DNA of 64,000 nt from Serpens sp035497915 (GCF_035497915.1 NZ_DATJCS010000041.1:12014-76013), one strand, 5' to 3'; shown: positions 50,022 through 59,604, counted from the stretch's first letter. The notes: a model not told the origin generated them from the letters alone. Numbers and translations: made by a program.

Positions 50022-52706
50022 ATGGATGTCGTCTCAGATCCGGTGGGCGGCCTTGCGCATCCGTCCTGGCGTTTCCTGCCGCCGATGCCGGATGACTATG
50101 TGCTGCGCCGCCGCCTGCACGATTTGCTGGCCGAGCACGCGAATGCCCGACTGATTCTGCTCTGCGCGCCAACCGGCTCCGGCAAGAGCAGCCTGCTGGC
50201 CGAACTGATCGCCAGCCGCCAGGCGCAGGGCAGCGCCTGCACCTGGTTGTCGTTGGGCGCCAGCGATGCCGACCCCCGGCATTTCCTCTCGCGGCTGCTG
50301 CACGCCTTGCGCCTGCAGCTGCCCGGCGTCGGCGCCGATCTGCTGAAACTGCTCGGTGCCCCGGCCAGCCCGGCACCCGGACTGATCCTCGACAGTCTGC
50401 TGGCCGAGCTGGGCGAATTGCGTCGCCCGCTGTTGCTGGTGCTGGACGATTGGCAGCCCGGCAGCCCGGAACTGCTGGCGGCCTTCAATCGCTTCCTGCA
50501 GCTGGCCCCCGCCGGCCTGACCCTGGTCATTGGCTGCGACCGCCGGCCCGCGCTGAATCTTGCCGTGCTGCGCGCCAGGGGACAGCTGCTGGAAATTGGC
50601 ATGGATGACCTGAGTCTGCATCTGGACGAGCTGCGCCAGCTGCCGTCGCTCGATCTCGATGAAGAGAACCTGCAGGAGCTGCACGCACTCACCGAAGGCT
50701 GGCTCGCGGGTGTGTTGCTGGGCCGCGAGCACTGGTCCGAATCCATCCCGCGCGCGGAAGCGGCGACGCGCACCGCAAACGCGCTGGATGCCCTGTTGCG
50801 GCCCCTGTTCGAGGGTTTGCCGCCCGAAACCCAGGCGCTGCTGCTGGTACTCGGCGTGCCGGCGCGACTGAACGGCGAGCTGGTCAACGCCCTGACGGGG
50901 CGCTCGGACGGTCAGGCCCTGCTGGAGGACCTGGAAGCCCGCCAGCTGTTCCTGTTGCCCCTGGACCGGGAGCGCCAGTGGTACCGCTTCCATCGCCCGT
51001 TCGCCAATTTCCTGCAGTCACGCCTGCGCCACGAGGATGCGGAGCGTTTTCGCCAGCTGCACTTCAAGACCAGCCTGTGGTTCACCAATCACCACATGCA
51101 GACCCTGGCCATCGAGCATGCCTGCCTGGCCGAGGATGCGGAAATGCTCGCCGCGCTGGTGGGCGGCTATGGTCTGGAGCTGATCAATCGCGGCCAGCTG
51201 CGGCGTCTGTACCGCTGGCGGCGCAAGATCCCCGACGCGCTGGTGGCGCGTCACCCGATCCTGCTGCTGGTGGATGTCTGGGACAAGGCCGCCAGCCTGT
51301 CCCTGGCGGAGGCCAACCGGCTACTGGACGAGCTGCTGTCGCGCTGGTCGTGCGAGGACGAGGCGGCGCTGCGCGATGGGCGCCTGGCGGTGCTGGCGAT
51401 CAAGGCAATGCTGGCCTTGCAGAAGGATGACCTGCAGCTGTGCGTGGCGCTGGTGCGCAAGGTTGAAGCACGCCCGGATCAGCAGAGCGCCTTTCTGGAG
51501 GCCGCCACCCTGCTGATGGGCGCGCTGGCCCACGCGGCGCTCGCCCAGCCGGAGCCGGCGCGGCGGCTGATTGCACTGGCCCGCCAGCGCAACCATTTCC
51601 TGGAAGGTCGCTACCTGGACATGCAGCTCGGCAATATCGAGGTATTTCTGGCCTACGAACAGGGACGCCTGCGTCAGGCCGCCATGCTTTCCGAGCGGCT
51701 GCTGGAGCGTGGCCAGGCCTGCTTCGAGCCTGGCAGTTCGGCGCTGGTGCTGCCGCAGATCGGTGCCGGGCTGATCGCCTACCAGCAGGGACGCTTCGAG
51801 GGTCTCGAGGAGCGCCTGCGGCGAGCGCTGGCGGGCGTCGATGTCATTAACCCCATCGACTTCTATGCGCGTGGCCTGCTTTGCCTGGCGCGTCTGCAAC
51901 GTCTGCGCGGCCAGGTCAAGGAGGCCCAGGCCACACTCATGGAGGTGCAGAATCTCGCGGCCCGTCACCAGTCCTGGCGGTTCTATGCCCAGGCTGTTGG
52001 CGAGGAAATCCTCGGTCTGTTGCAGGACACCGGCAGCGAGCGTCTGAAGCGTGCCGAGCAGCGCCTGAAATCAGTCGACTGGCCGCGCCAGGTGGCCGCC
52101 TACGCCCAGCATGCGTGCAATCCGGTGCAATGGGTGCTGGGCCTGAGCCGGGTTCGCCTGCAGCAGGCGCGCAGCCAGTACAGCGAGGCGCTGCATGAAA
52201 TCACCCAGTTGCGCACCCTGCTGCAGCCCGGCTGGCATGAGCTGCAGCGACTGCGCCTGGACTTGCTGGCGGCGCTCAGCTACCAGCATCTGGGCTATCA
52301 CGAGCGTGCCCAGAGCCTGCTGGTGCAATGTCTGCTCGGGGCCGAGCGCGAAGGCGTGCGCAGCCTGTTCCTGGAGGAGGGCGAGGGGGTGCGCGATCTG
52401 CTGCAGCGTCTGCAGGCGGTTGAGCGCCAGCCTGCGCTGCAGGGCTTTCTGCGCGAGCTGATCGCGTTGTGGCCGGGACAGCCCATGGCTGGTGAACAGG
52501 ATGGTTTGTCCGAAGCGCTGACCGAGCGCGAACTGGAAGTCATCCGCCTGGCTGCCCAGGGGTTTTCCAATGACGAGATCGGCCGCCAGCTGGCGCTGGC
52601 GCTGGGTACCGTGAAATGGCACCTGCACAACATCTACGAGAAGTTGCGGGTGCGCAATCGCACCCAGGCGATCCGTCGCGCGCGCGATCTGGGGGTGCTG
52701 ACATGA
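50022..52706 (+). CDS. MalT-like LuxR-family regulator 1 (STAND ATPase)
   Basis: An 894-residue signal-transduction ATPase. Walker A LCAPTGSGKSSLL is at 48-60, a Walker-B-like LLLVLDDW near 145, and helix-rich TPR-like repeats fill about 350-790. A C-terminal LuxR HTH spans about 833-894 (LTERELEVIRLAAQGFSNDE... TVKWHLHNIYEKL). This is the MalT/LAL layout in which inducer and ATP allow DNA binding. It corresponds in position to PA1759 of P. aeruginosa (from memory). It overlaps the next regulator by 4 bases. The ribosome site (AAGGGATTC) is modest. The effector is unknown. Confidence 0.9.
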   Translation: MDVVSDPVGGLAHPSWRFLPPMPDDYVLRRRLHDLLAEHANARLILLCAPTGSGKSSLLAELIASRQAQGSACTWLSLGASDADPRHFLSRLLHALRLQLPGVGADLLKLLGAPASPAPGLILDSLLAELGELRRPLLLVLDDWQPGSPELLAAFNRFLQLAPAGLTLVIGCDRRPALNLAVLRARGQLLEIGMDDLSLHLDELRQLPSLDLDEENLQELHALTEGWLAGVLLGREHWSESIPRAEAATRTANALDALLRPLFEGLPPETQALLLVLGVPARLNGELVNALTGRSDGQALLEDLEARQLFLLPLDRERQWYRFHRPFANFLQSRLRHEDAERFRQLHFKTSLWFTNHHMQTLAIEHACLAEDAEMLAALVGGYGLELINRGQLRRLYRWRRKIPDALVARHPILLLVDVWDKAASLSLAEANRLLDELLSRWSCEDEAALRDGRLAVLAIKAMLALQKDDLQLCVALVRKVEARPDQQSAFLEAATLLMGALAHAALAQPEPARRLIALARQRNHFLEGRYLDMQLGNIEVFLAYEQGRLRQAAMLSERLLERGQACFEPGSSALVLPQIGAGLIAYQQGRFEGLEERLRRALAGVDVINPIDFYARGLLCLARLQRLRGQVKEAQATLMEVQNLAARHQSWRFYAQAVGEEILGLLQDTGSERLKRAEQRLKSVDWPRQVAAYAQHACNPVQWVLGLSRVRLQQARSQYSEALHEITQLRTLLQPGWHELQRLRLDLLAALSYQHLGYHERAQSLLVQCLLGAEREGVRSLFLEEGEGVRDLLQRLQAVERQPALQGFLRELIALWPGQPMAGEQDGLSEALTERELEVIRLAAQGFSNDEIGRQLALALGTVKWHLHNIYEKLRVRNRTQAIRRARDLGVLT

Positions 52707-55414
52707 ACCATCTCGAACAGGGCGCTACCGTTCGGCCGCCGCTGTTGCGCAGCAAGCTGTTTCCGACCGCGCTGGGGGAGCGGGAGCTGCTTGGACGCGA
52801 GCCGCTGGTCGACCGGCTTTTCGATGCGCGTCATCGTCCGCTGCTGTTGCTTGCCGCGCCGGCCGGTTATGGCAAGAGCACGGTGCTGGCCCTGCTGCGT
52901 CAGCGCCTGGACCGCTCCGGCGCGTGCGTGGCCTGGGTGTCCTGCGACGAGGCCGACGGTGAGCCACAACGGTTGCTCGAGTATGTGCTGGCGGCGCTGG
53001 AGCTGGCTCAGCCCGGTTTCGGCGGCAACACCGGTGCGCTGTTGCGCGACGGGCCGAACTGGCCCGTGGAAGCCCTGCTGGATGCCTTTCTGGCCGATGT
53101 GCAGCGCTTTCCCAGCGAGATCTATCTGTTTCTCGACGATGTGCATCGCATCCGTCACCCGGATTTCCCCGAGGCCGTACGCGACCTGCTGGGCAGGCTG
53201 CCGCCACGTCTGCACCTGATCGCCAGCAGCCGCTTCGTGCCCCGCTTCCTGCGTGAGGAAACGGCATTGCCGGACGGCGCCTGCCTGTTGGTCGGCGCCG
53301 CGGAGCTGCGTCTGAACCGGGCCGAGACGGCCGAATACCTCAATCGCCTGCGCCACCTGGCGCTGCCCGAACAGGAGCTGGACCTGCTGTATCAGCGTAC
53401 CGAGGGCTGGATCACCGCCCTGCATCTGTCGGCCCTGGCCCTGGCGCGCCACCCCGACCACAAGGCCTTCATCGGCGGGCTGACGGGCAGCGAGCGCGAC
53501 ATCGCGGATTACCTGGCCGAGGATGTGCTGGCCGGTCTGCCGCCGTCGCTGTGTCGCTTCCTGGAGCAGACCTCGGTGCTTGACGAGTTCAGCGCCGAGC
53601 TGTGTGACACCCTGACCGGACGCACGGACAGTGCCGAGATCCTGGCCCGTCTGCAGCGGGAGCAGCTGTTCATCATTCCGCTGGATGGCCAAAGCCAGTG
53701 GTTCCGTTACCACCACCTGTTCGCCGAATTCCTGCAGGGGCGCCTGGCGCGCCACGGCAGCCCTACACCGCTGCTGCTGGCCGCCGCCCGCTGGAGCGAA
53801 GCACAGGGACATGGCGACCGCGCCATCGCCTACGCCCTGCGCGCTCGGGACTTCGCCCTGGCCGCCAACCTGCTGGAACGTCGGGGTGCCCGGCTGGTGG
53901 CCGGCAACCGCGCCTACGGGGTGCTGAGCCTGCTCAAGCAGGTGCCCACCGATCAGATTCGCGAGCACACGGTCTTTCAGCTGTTCTACGCCTGGCAGCT
54001 GGCCTTCGATCAGCGCTTCGCCGAATCCGAGGCCCTGATCGAGGAGGTCAGCGGCCGCCTTCTGCAGGGGCGGGGCAAGGCGCCCCAGCCCGGGCTGGTC
54101 GAACTGCTGGGTGCCGCCCAGGTGCTCAAGGCCCTGGTGCTCTTGTATCAGGACAAGCTGGAAACCTGCCTGAAGATTTCCCGTCAGTGGCTGGCACTGG
54201 TGCCGAGCGACCAGCCCGTGTTTCGCGCCAGCCTGGCCTGCGTGCAGGCCGCCGCCCTGGCCCTGCTCGGCGACTTTGCCGAGGCCGGCAAGGCCATCGC
54301 ACTGGCGCGTGCCGAGCTGCGCCAGGTGGACAGCGCCTACCTGTACGTGGTGACCAGTCTGATCGAAGCCCTGATCAGCAAGGAATATGGCGAGCTTGAA
54401 CGCGGTCGCGCCATCGCCGAGGCGGCGCGCAAGCGGGTCGAGCGGGTGTTCGGTCGGCGCAGCCGAGTCGGCGGGCCGCTGGCCCTGGCCTATGCCGATC
54501 TGCTCTACGAACAGGATCGCCACGCCGCCATCCTGGCCGAACTGCCCCTGGCCACCACCTGGCGCGACGTGGCCACCCCCATTGAACTGATCAACCGGGC
54601 CCGGCTGGTCATGGTGCGCGCGCGCTTCTATGCCGGGGAGCCGGAGCAGGGGCTGGCGGAACTGGAGGAATGGCTGCTCAATGTGCAGGGCTCCGGTTAC
54701 GAGCGTGTCTACGCCTTGGCGATGGGCTGCAAGGTGAGTTTCCTGTTGTGGCTGCACCGTCCCCACGAAGCGGAGCGGGCCGGCCTGCAACTGGAGCGGC
54801 ACCTGGATCGCCTGGATATCAACCGCTATCCCGACGCCTTCGCCGCCCTGAGTCTGGCCCAAGCCCGTCTGGCGCTCAGCGAGCGGCGTCCGGAGAGGGC
54901 TCAGGCAGTGCTGGAGCCGTTGTTGTCGGCCCAGGCGGGCGAGCATCAGCGCGATCGGCGCCTACGCCTGAGCCTGTTACTCTCCGTAGCGTACTGGCGC
55001 AAGGGTAACAGCGATAAGGCGTTCAGCCTGCTGGGCCAGACCGTGCGCGATGCCTGGGAGCGCGGCTACCGACGCCTGTTTCTCGACGATGCGCTGTGGC
55101 TGCTGCCGCTCTGGGAGGCCTGGCAGTCGGAGGGCGCCTGGCCGAGCCTGGGTGAAATGCTGCGCGAGCAATGTCGTCGGCTGACCGTTGATCCGGAAAA
55201 AATCGAAGAAAATCAGGTGGTTAACCACCGTGAGCGGGAAATTCTGCGGCTGGTGGCGGCGGGGCTTTCGAACCGTGACATTGCCCGGGCAGTGCATCTG
55301 TCCGAAGCCACCATCAAATGGCACCTGCACAACCTGTTCGCCAAGCTGGCGGTGCGCAGTCGCACCCAGGCGGTGTTGAAAGGCAAGAGCCTGGGGCTGC
55401 TGGGCGAGGCCTGA
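52703..55414 (+). CDS. MalT-like LuxR-family regulator 2 (STAND ATPase)
   Basis: A 903-residue protein of the same plan. Walker A is LAAPAGYGKSTVL (51-63) and a Walker B IYLFLDDVHRI lies near 145. A TPR-like sensor follows, then a C-terminal LuxR HTH (NHREREILRLVAAGLSNRDIARAVHLSEATIKWHLHNLFAKL). It is clearly related to regulator 1 in fold and HTH but differs in sequence through most of the sensor region, so the pair may be two co-acting regulators or a heteromeric switch. It begins with an ATGA overlap and is followed by a hairpin. Confidence 0.9.
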   Translation: MNHLEQGATVRPPLLRSKLFPTALGERELLGREPLVDRLFDARHRPLLLLAAPAGYGKSTVLALLRQRLDRSGACVAWVSCDEADGEPQRLLEYVLAALELAQPGFGGNTGALLRDGPNWPVEALLDAFLADVQRFPSEIYLFLDDVHRIRHPDFPEAVRDLLGRLPPRLHLIASSRFVPRFLREETALPDGACLLVGAAELRLNRAETAEYLNRLRHLALPEQELDLLYQRTEGWITALHLSALALARHPDHKAFIGGLTGSERDIADYLAEDVLAGLPPSLCRFLEQTSVLDEFSAELCDTLTGRTDSAEILARLQREQLFIIPLDGQSQWFRYHHLFAEFLQGRLARHGSPTPLLLAAARWSEAQGHGDRAIAYALRARDFALAANLLERRGARLVAGNRAYGVLSLLKQVPTDQIREHTVFQLFYAWQLAFDQRFAESEALIEEVSGRLLQGRGKAPQPGLVELLGAAQVLKALVLLYQDKLETCLKISRQWLALVPSDQPVFRASLACVQAAALALLGDFAEAGKAIALARAELRQVDSAYLYVVTSLIEALISKEYGELERGRAIAEAARKRVERVFGRRSRVGGPLALAYADLLYEQDRHAAILAELPLATTWRDVATPIELINRARLVMVRARFYAGEPEQGLAELEEWLLNVQGSGYERVYALAMGCKVSFLLWLHRPHEAERAGLQLERHLDRLDINRYPDAFAALSLAQARLALSERRPERAQAVLEPLLSAQAGEHQRDRRLRLSLLLSVAYWRKGNSDKAFSLLGQTVRDAWERGYRRLFLDDALWLLPLWEAWQSEGAWPSLGEMLREQCRRLTVDPEKIEENQVVNHREREILRLVAAGLSNRDIARAVHLSEATIKWHLHNLFAKLAVRSRTQAVLKGKSLGLLGEA

Positions 55415-55559
55415 TAAGCGGCAGAGGACGCCCAGCCTGTGCCATCCCTTGGATAGGCTGGCAGCTTCGCAATGCCCCATTAGTTTTAAGCGCAGGACGA
55501 GTTCGATGCATTCCGACTGCCGACCGAGGTGCTGCGGCAGGGCGAGACGAAGCGCTCCT

Positions 55560-55589
55560 GCTGTCGAGGCGGGTGCCGCGACAGCTTTT
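55560..55589 (+). terminator. Hairpin and U-run between the regulators and the surface-protein genes
   Basis: GCTGTCG and CGACAGC stem with an inner GGC/GCC pair, then TTTT. It is 145 bases after the regulator-2 stop and 40 bases before the exported-protein start, so it may terminate the regulator transcript or attenuate the next genes. Confidence 0.55.
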
Positions 55590-55629
55590 GGGATGATCCC
55601 TGCGAACCGAACTTCTGGAGATAACAACA

Positions 55630-56070
55630 ATGAAATTGAATCAACTGGCTCTGGCTGCTGCTGTCCTCGCTGCTCCGTTCATGGCTCAGGCCGACCTGCG
55701 TGCTCTGGATGACGCTTCCCTGGCTGGCATCAGCGGTCAGGACGGCATCAGCGTCGCCGGTAGCTTCAACGGCACCATCGGCGCCATCGTCTACACCGAC
55801 AGCGATGCCACCGGTAGCGGCACCCTGCGCCTGGAAAACATCTCCATGACCGGTTTTGCCATCAGCGATGAAAATCCCCTGATGATCGACGTGGTTACCA
55901 CCGATATCGCTGGCACCGCGACCGACCAACTGCAGATCAGCCTGCCGGAAATGACCGGTCAGGTGTCCATCGGCGCCATCCGTGTGGGTGACACCGGTGC
56001 CAGCCTGGGCTCCCTGGCCATCATCGACCAGAACATGGCCGGTACTCAGCTGCGGATCTGGGGTCACTAA
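55630..56070 (+). CDS. Small exported protein with SGQDG motif, DUF6160/FilA-like
   Basis: A 146-residue secreted protein with a signal peptide (cleavage after MAQA). The mature protein opens with LRALDDASLAGISGQDGIS, the segment I associate with DUF6160/FilA proteins; after that it is dominated by alternating small, Thr, Ser and hydrophobic residues (SFNGTIGAIVYTDSDATGSGTLRLENI), pointing to a beta-rich fold. There is no Cys. A good GGAGATAACAAC ribosome site precedes the ATG. It is followed by the C39-like peptidase, which may process it, and by outer-membrane proteins. The role is unknown; a surface fibre or matrix subunit is my inference. Confidence 0.75.
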   Translation: MKLNQLALAAAVLAAPFMAQADLRALDDASLAGISGQDGISVAGSFNGTIGAIVYTDSDATGSGTLRLENISMTGFAISDENPLMIDVVTTDIAGTATDQLQISLPEMTGQVSIGAIRVGDTGASLGSLAIIDQNMAGTQLRIWGH

Positions 56071-56137
56071 GATCTCCGCAGGCCGAGCCTGACAATCCGC
56101 CGGGCAACCGGCGGATTCCTGGATCGAGAGAACAGCA

Positions 56138-56908
56138 ATGATCGAAATTCTACTGGGGAGTCTGCTGGCCGTCTGGGGCTTCACCGAAGCTGTCGACACC
56201 AAGACGGTGCCTGAGGGTGGATTGAATGTCAGTCACGGGCTGACTGCCGCCGGACCGCTGCGTGAATCACTGGTGGTTGAGCCCTTGAGCCAGCTCAAGT
56301 ATCGCAACGTGGTTCGCCAGGCCTATGACTACAGTTGCGGTTCCGCTGCCTTGACCACCGTGCTGGATTACTACCTGGGGCTCAATCTTGACGAGCGCCA
56401 GGTCATGGAAGGGCTTCTCCACTATGGCGAAGCGGAGAAGATTGCCGAGCGGCGGGGATTCTCCCTGCTGGACATGAAGCGCCTGACCACGGCGCTGGGC
56501 TACCAGAGCGGCGGTTTTCGTGCCGAATTCAAGGATCTGGTGAGCCTGGAACACCCGGCCATCGTGCCGATCGAATATGCCGGTTTCAAACATTTCGTGG
56601 TGCTGCGCAAGGTGCATGACGGCCGGGTCTATGTGGCCGACCCAGCGCTGGGCAACATCAGCTTCACCCAGGCGCGCTTCCAGGACGTCTGGGATCAGAA
56701 CGTCGTGTTCATCGTTTACCCGGGCGAGCGGCCGCCCGTGAATGCGCTTGCGCTGAGCGAGGTGGACATGCGCGCCGTGGATGACAGAACCACCAGCCTG
56801 CTGGCCTTCCGTGAGTTTCCGCTGCTGGCGAAATTCACCGAGAACCAGGCGACCCGGATGGGCTCCGCCGATCAGCTGCAGGAAACGCATTACATTCGTC
56901 GCAAATAA
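56138..56908 (+). CDS. C39-family cysteine peptidase, FapD-like
   Basis: A 256-residue protein with an N-terminal hydrophobic segment (IEILLGSLLAVWGF) acting as anchor or signal. It has a C39 catalytic core: Cys67 in YDYSCGSAALTTVLDYY, His152 in GFKHFVVLRKV and Asp168 in VYVADPALG. Such domains usually cut double-glycine leaders and sit on ABC exporters; here there is no ABC part, as in FapD of the fap amyloid operons. The C-terminal 60 residues after FIVYPGERPP are extra. Substrate unknown; the small protein next door is the natural candidate. Confidence 0.85.
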   Translation: MIEILLGSLLAVWGFTEAVDTKTVPEGGLNVSHGLTAAGPLRESLVVEPLSQLKYRNVVRQAYDYSCGSAALTTVLDYYLGLNLDERQVMEGLLHYGEAEKIAERRGFSLLDMKRLTTALGYQSGGFRAEFKDLVSLEHPAIVPIEYAGFKHFVVLRKVHDGRVYVADPALGNISFTQARFQDVWDQNVVFIVYPGERPPVNALALSEVDMRAVDDRTTSLLAFREFPLLAKFTENQATRMGSADQLQETHYIRRK

Positions 56909-56968
56909 CAAGCAAATCGCGCAGGGGACGCGCGACCCGGAATTCAAAAAATAACAAGGGGTTAGACC

Positions 56969-57985
56969 ATGGGAGTTCGGGGACTGGCGTGGCTGGCGAT
57001 CATCTCGCTGGTCAGCGCAGGGCAGGTGTATGCCGAAGAAAGCAGCGTCGAGCAGGCCCGGGAAGCACTAAGCAAGAAGGACGACGACGCAGACAGCGCC
57101 AAGGCACTGGAAGAGGTTTTCCAGGCCGCAGAACAGAGCTATACCCTGCTCAAGAAGGGCGAGCGCACCCTTACCTACGGTTTCGATTACTCCTTGACCC
57201 GTGACATGGCCATCCAGACGGTGCGGGTTGCGGAAAACAACGGTACATCGGTTTACAGCGTCATCGGCCAGAGCGAGGCGCAGCATAGCTTCACCAACGC
57301 CTTCACCTTCGATTACGGGGTCTGGGACAACCTGACCTTCAGCGTGCGCCTGCCGCTGATTGCGAAATACGACACCGAGCGCGACCTGGACGTCTACAGC
57401 ATCGGCGACCTGTCCACCAGCCTGCGCTGGCAACCCTGGAACTCGGTGCGCGGCAAGCCCGTCACCACGTTCTACGCCAACCTGGGCTTACCCACTGGCG
57501 AAAGCCCCTACGACATCAACCTCGACCGCGACCTGTCGACCGGCAATGGCTACTACAGCCTGGGGCTGGGGGCGAACGTCTCGCATATCCTCGATCCGGT
57601 CGTGCTGTTCGGCTCGTTCGGCTACGCCTACAACGCGCCGATCAAGGATGTCGATCAGGTTCGCGGCGGACGGCTGCTGGAGGAAGTCCATCCCGGCGGC
57701 ACCTTCTCGCTCAGCATGGGCTTCGCTTACGCGCTGTCCTATGACGTGTCGCTGGCCACCTCCTACCAGATGGCGCACAGCCTGAAGCCCAAGTTTCGCT
57801 TCGCGGATGTGTCCGGCGAGGGCAATGAGCAGACCAGCGCAGTCATGAACTTCTCGCTGGGGCTGCGAACCTCACCGGATCGCATCGTCAACGTCAACGC
57901 CGGTTTCGGTCTGACCGAGGATTCGCCGGATGTCCTTCTGGGGTTCTCCATGCCCCTGGATATCAAAGGCCTGAAGGCCCGATAA
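56969..57985 (+). CDS. Outer-membrane beta-barrel with N-terminal helix, FapF-like
   Basis: A 338-residue protein with signal peptide (cleavage after QVYA) and an N-terminal helical stretch at about 24-62 (ESSVEQAREALSKKDDDADSAKALEEVFQAAEQSYTLL) that could form a coiled coil. A 12-stranded-looking barrel with aromatic girdle follows, ending SFGLGVN-type strands to LKAR. That pairing of coiled coil and barrel is the FapF design for amyloid export; the resemblance is architectural, not proven. It is read in the same direction as the peptidase, 60 bases downstream. Confidence 0.72.
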   Translation: MGVRGLAWLAIISLVSAGQVYAEESSVEQAREALSKKDDDADSAKALEEVFQAAEQSYTLLKKGERTLTYGFDYSLTRDMAIQTVRVAENNGTSVYSVIGQSEAQHSFTNAFTFDYGVWDNLTFSVRLPLIAKYDTERDLDVYSIGDLSTSLRWQPWNSVRGKPVTTFYANLGLPTGESPYDINLDRDLSTGNGYYSLGLGANVSHILDPVVLFGSFGYAYNAPIKDVDQVRGGRLLEEVHPGGTFSLSMGFAYALSYDVSLATSYQMAHSLKPKFRFADVSGEGNEQTSAVMNFSLGLRTSPDRIVNVNAGFGLTEDSPDVLLGFSMPLDIKGLKAR

Positions 57986-58003
57986 CGCGCAGGCGGACAG
58001 CCC

Positions 58004-59596
58004 ATGAAAAAGCGAATTTCGCCGCTTGCGCGCGCGATTGCCGGGGTGACGTTGCTCTGGGCAATGGAAAGCCAGGCACAGTTTTCACAGAACCTGACCG
58101 TGGGAAACCCCAAGGCCATGGCCCTGGGTAACGCGATCACCGCCGACTCCAGCGGCATCGACGCAGTGCACTACAACCCGGCGGCACTCGCCAAGCTGAA
58201 GGGCCGCCAGACGGCGCTGAAGCTGGTTACCGGGGTCATGGATGTGCGCGCGGAGTTCGATGCGCCGCCCAATTACGGCGAGAATTTCTTCAATTTCAAG
58301 AACGACCCCATCGCCGGCACACGCAGCCGTACCACCACCTCGACCATGTATCTGCCGGGCCTGGGCGGAACGGTGGATGTGCCGGTGCTGGTCGCGCCGC
58401 TGGCCGGAGTATCCATCAACCCGCCGGGTTCCAAGTTCACTTTCGCCACCAACGTGTATACCCCGCAGGCCGTGGGCTTCCGGCGCGACAAGGATGACCC
58501 GGGCCGCTATATGGGCCAGGAAATCGCCCTGCAGCGCATCACCTACTTCTCGCCTTCGGTGGCCTACCAGGTCAATGACGAGTTCTCCCTGGGGCTTTCG
58601 GTCGGCTTTTCCCACCAGGCGCTGGCGCTGAAACAGGACTTCCGGGCGCCGGGGATGATGACCGGTGTAGTCGCCGCCGTTCAGGATGCGCTCTGCACCA
58701 TCGATGGCAATCCGATGGATGTCCTGATCAACCTGTGTGGCGCCCCCTTCGGTCCGTTCACCGATCTGGCGAACCTGGAAGTCGACATGCAGCAGACACT
58801 GTCGCCGACCTGGAACCTGGGCTTCCTCTGGGAGCCGACCGAGTGGTTCTCCCTGGGGGCCGTCTACCAGAGCGAAGCGAAGATGCGCCTGCAGGGCAAC
58901 TACCGCATCGAGTACACCGACAACTGGCAGAACTTCTGGAAAGGCCTGGACCGTTCCCTGTTCGGAGCCATTTTCACCAGCATCACGCCTGACGGGATCC
59001 TGGAGCGCGAACAGGGCAACGTTTCACTGGATGTCACCCATCCCGCGCATTTCGCCACGGGGATCAAATTGCGGCCGCTGCCGCGCTGGCAGATGAATTT
59101 CGACATCAAGTGGACGGATTACGGCAGCTGGGAAAACCTGGAGCTGGAATTTGACCGTCAGCTGGACCTGCTGACCATCGCCATGCTGTTCGCTCCTGAC
59201 AACGCCACCAGCCGATCCATCATTCTCGACCGGGGCTACGAGTCGGTGTGGAGCTGGGCGCTCGGCGTGCAGTACGACGTGAACGATCGCCTGAGCCTGC
59301 GGGTCGGCTACGAGCCGCGTTCCTCGGCCATCCCAAGCGATCGGGCGGACATTCTTGCGCCGCTGGGTGATGCCGACCTGTACGGGATTGGCGCCGGCTA
59401 CCGCTGGGACAAGGACACCGAAATCGATATCGGCTTCAACTACCTGGTCAGCAAGCAGGACATCCCCTCGGGAACCAGTTGCAACGTGAACTGTTCGGGG
59501 TTGCTGGACATGGTTTACAACCCGTATGCCGATCTGGACATCAAGACGACCGTCAAGGCCTATATCTTCTCGGTGAGCTATCGGACCACCTTCTGA
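58004..59596 (+). CDS. OmpP1/FadL-family outer-membrane protein
   Basis: A 530-residue protein with signal peptide (about 1-26) and the FadL-type N-terminus (GNPKAMALGNAITADSSGIDAVHYNPAALAKL), where the NPAAL motif forms the plug/hatch. A long beta-barrel follows, ending in aromatic residues (SYRTTF). FadL-type channels move hydrophobic compounds across the outer membrane laterally. Starts 18 bases after the FapF-like gene, in the same operon. The substrate is unknown. Confidence 0.88.
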   Translation: MKKRISPLARAIAGVTLLWAMESQAQFSQNLTVGNPKAMALGNAITADSSGIDAVHYNPAALAKLKGRQTALKLVTGVMDVRAEFDAPPNYGENFFNFKNDPIAGTRSRTTTSTMYLPGLGGTVDVPVLVAPLAGVSINPPGSKFTFATNVYTPQAVGFRRDKDDPGRYMGQEIALQRITYFSPSVAYQVNDEFSLGLSVGFSHQALALKQDFRAPGMMTGVVAAVQDALCTIDGNPMDVLINLCGAPFGPFTDLANLEVDMQQTLSPTWNLGFLWEPTEWFSLGAVYQSEAKMRLQGNYRIEYTDNWQNFWKGLDRSLFGAIFTSITPDGILEREQGNVSLDVTHPAHFATGIKLRPLPRWQMNFDIKWTDYGSWENLELEFDRQLDLLTIAMLFAPDNATSRSIILDRGYESVWSWALGVQYDVNDRLSLRVGYEPRSSAIPSDRADILAPLGDADLYGIGAGYRWDKDTEIDIGFNYLVSKQDIPSGTSCNVNCSGLLDMVYNPYADLDIKTTVKAYIFSVSYRTTF

Positions 59597-59604
59597 GAGT
59601 CGAC

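Noticed and set aside
52634..54946. Long minus-strand open frame (about 770 codons) opposite regulator 2
   Set aside because: Antisense artefact of high GC; Gln/Gly-rich with no domain, and the plus strand encodes a complete STAND/LuxR protein.
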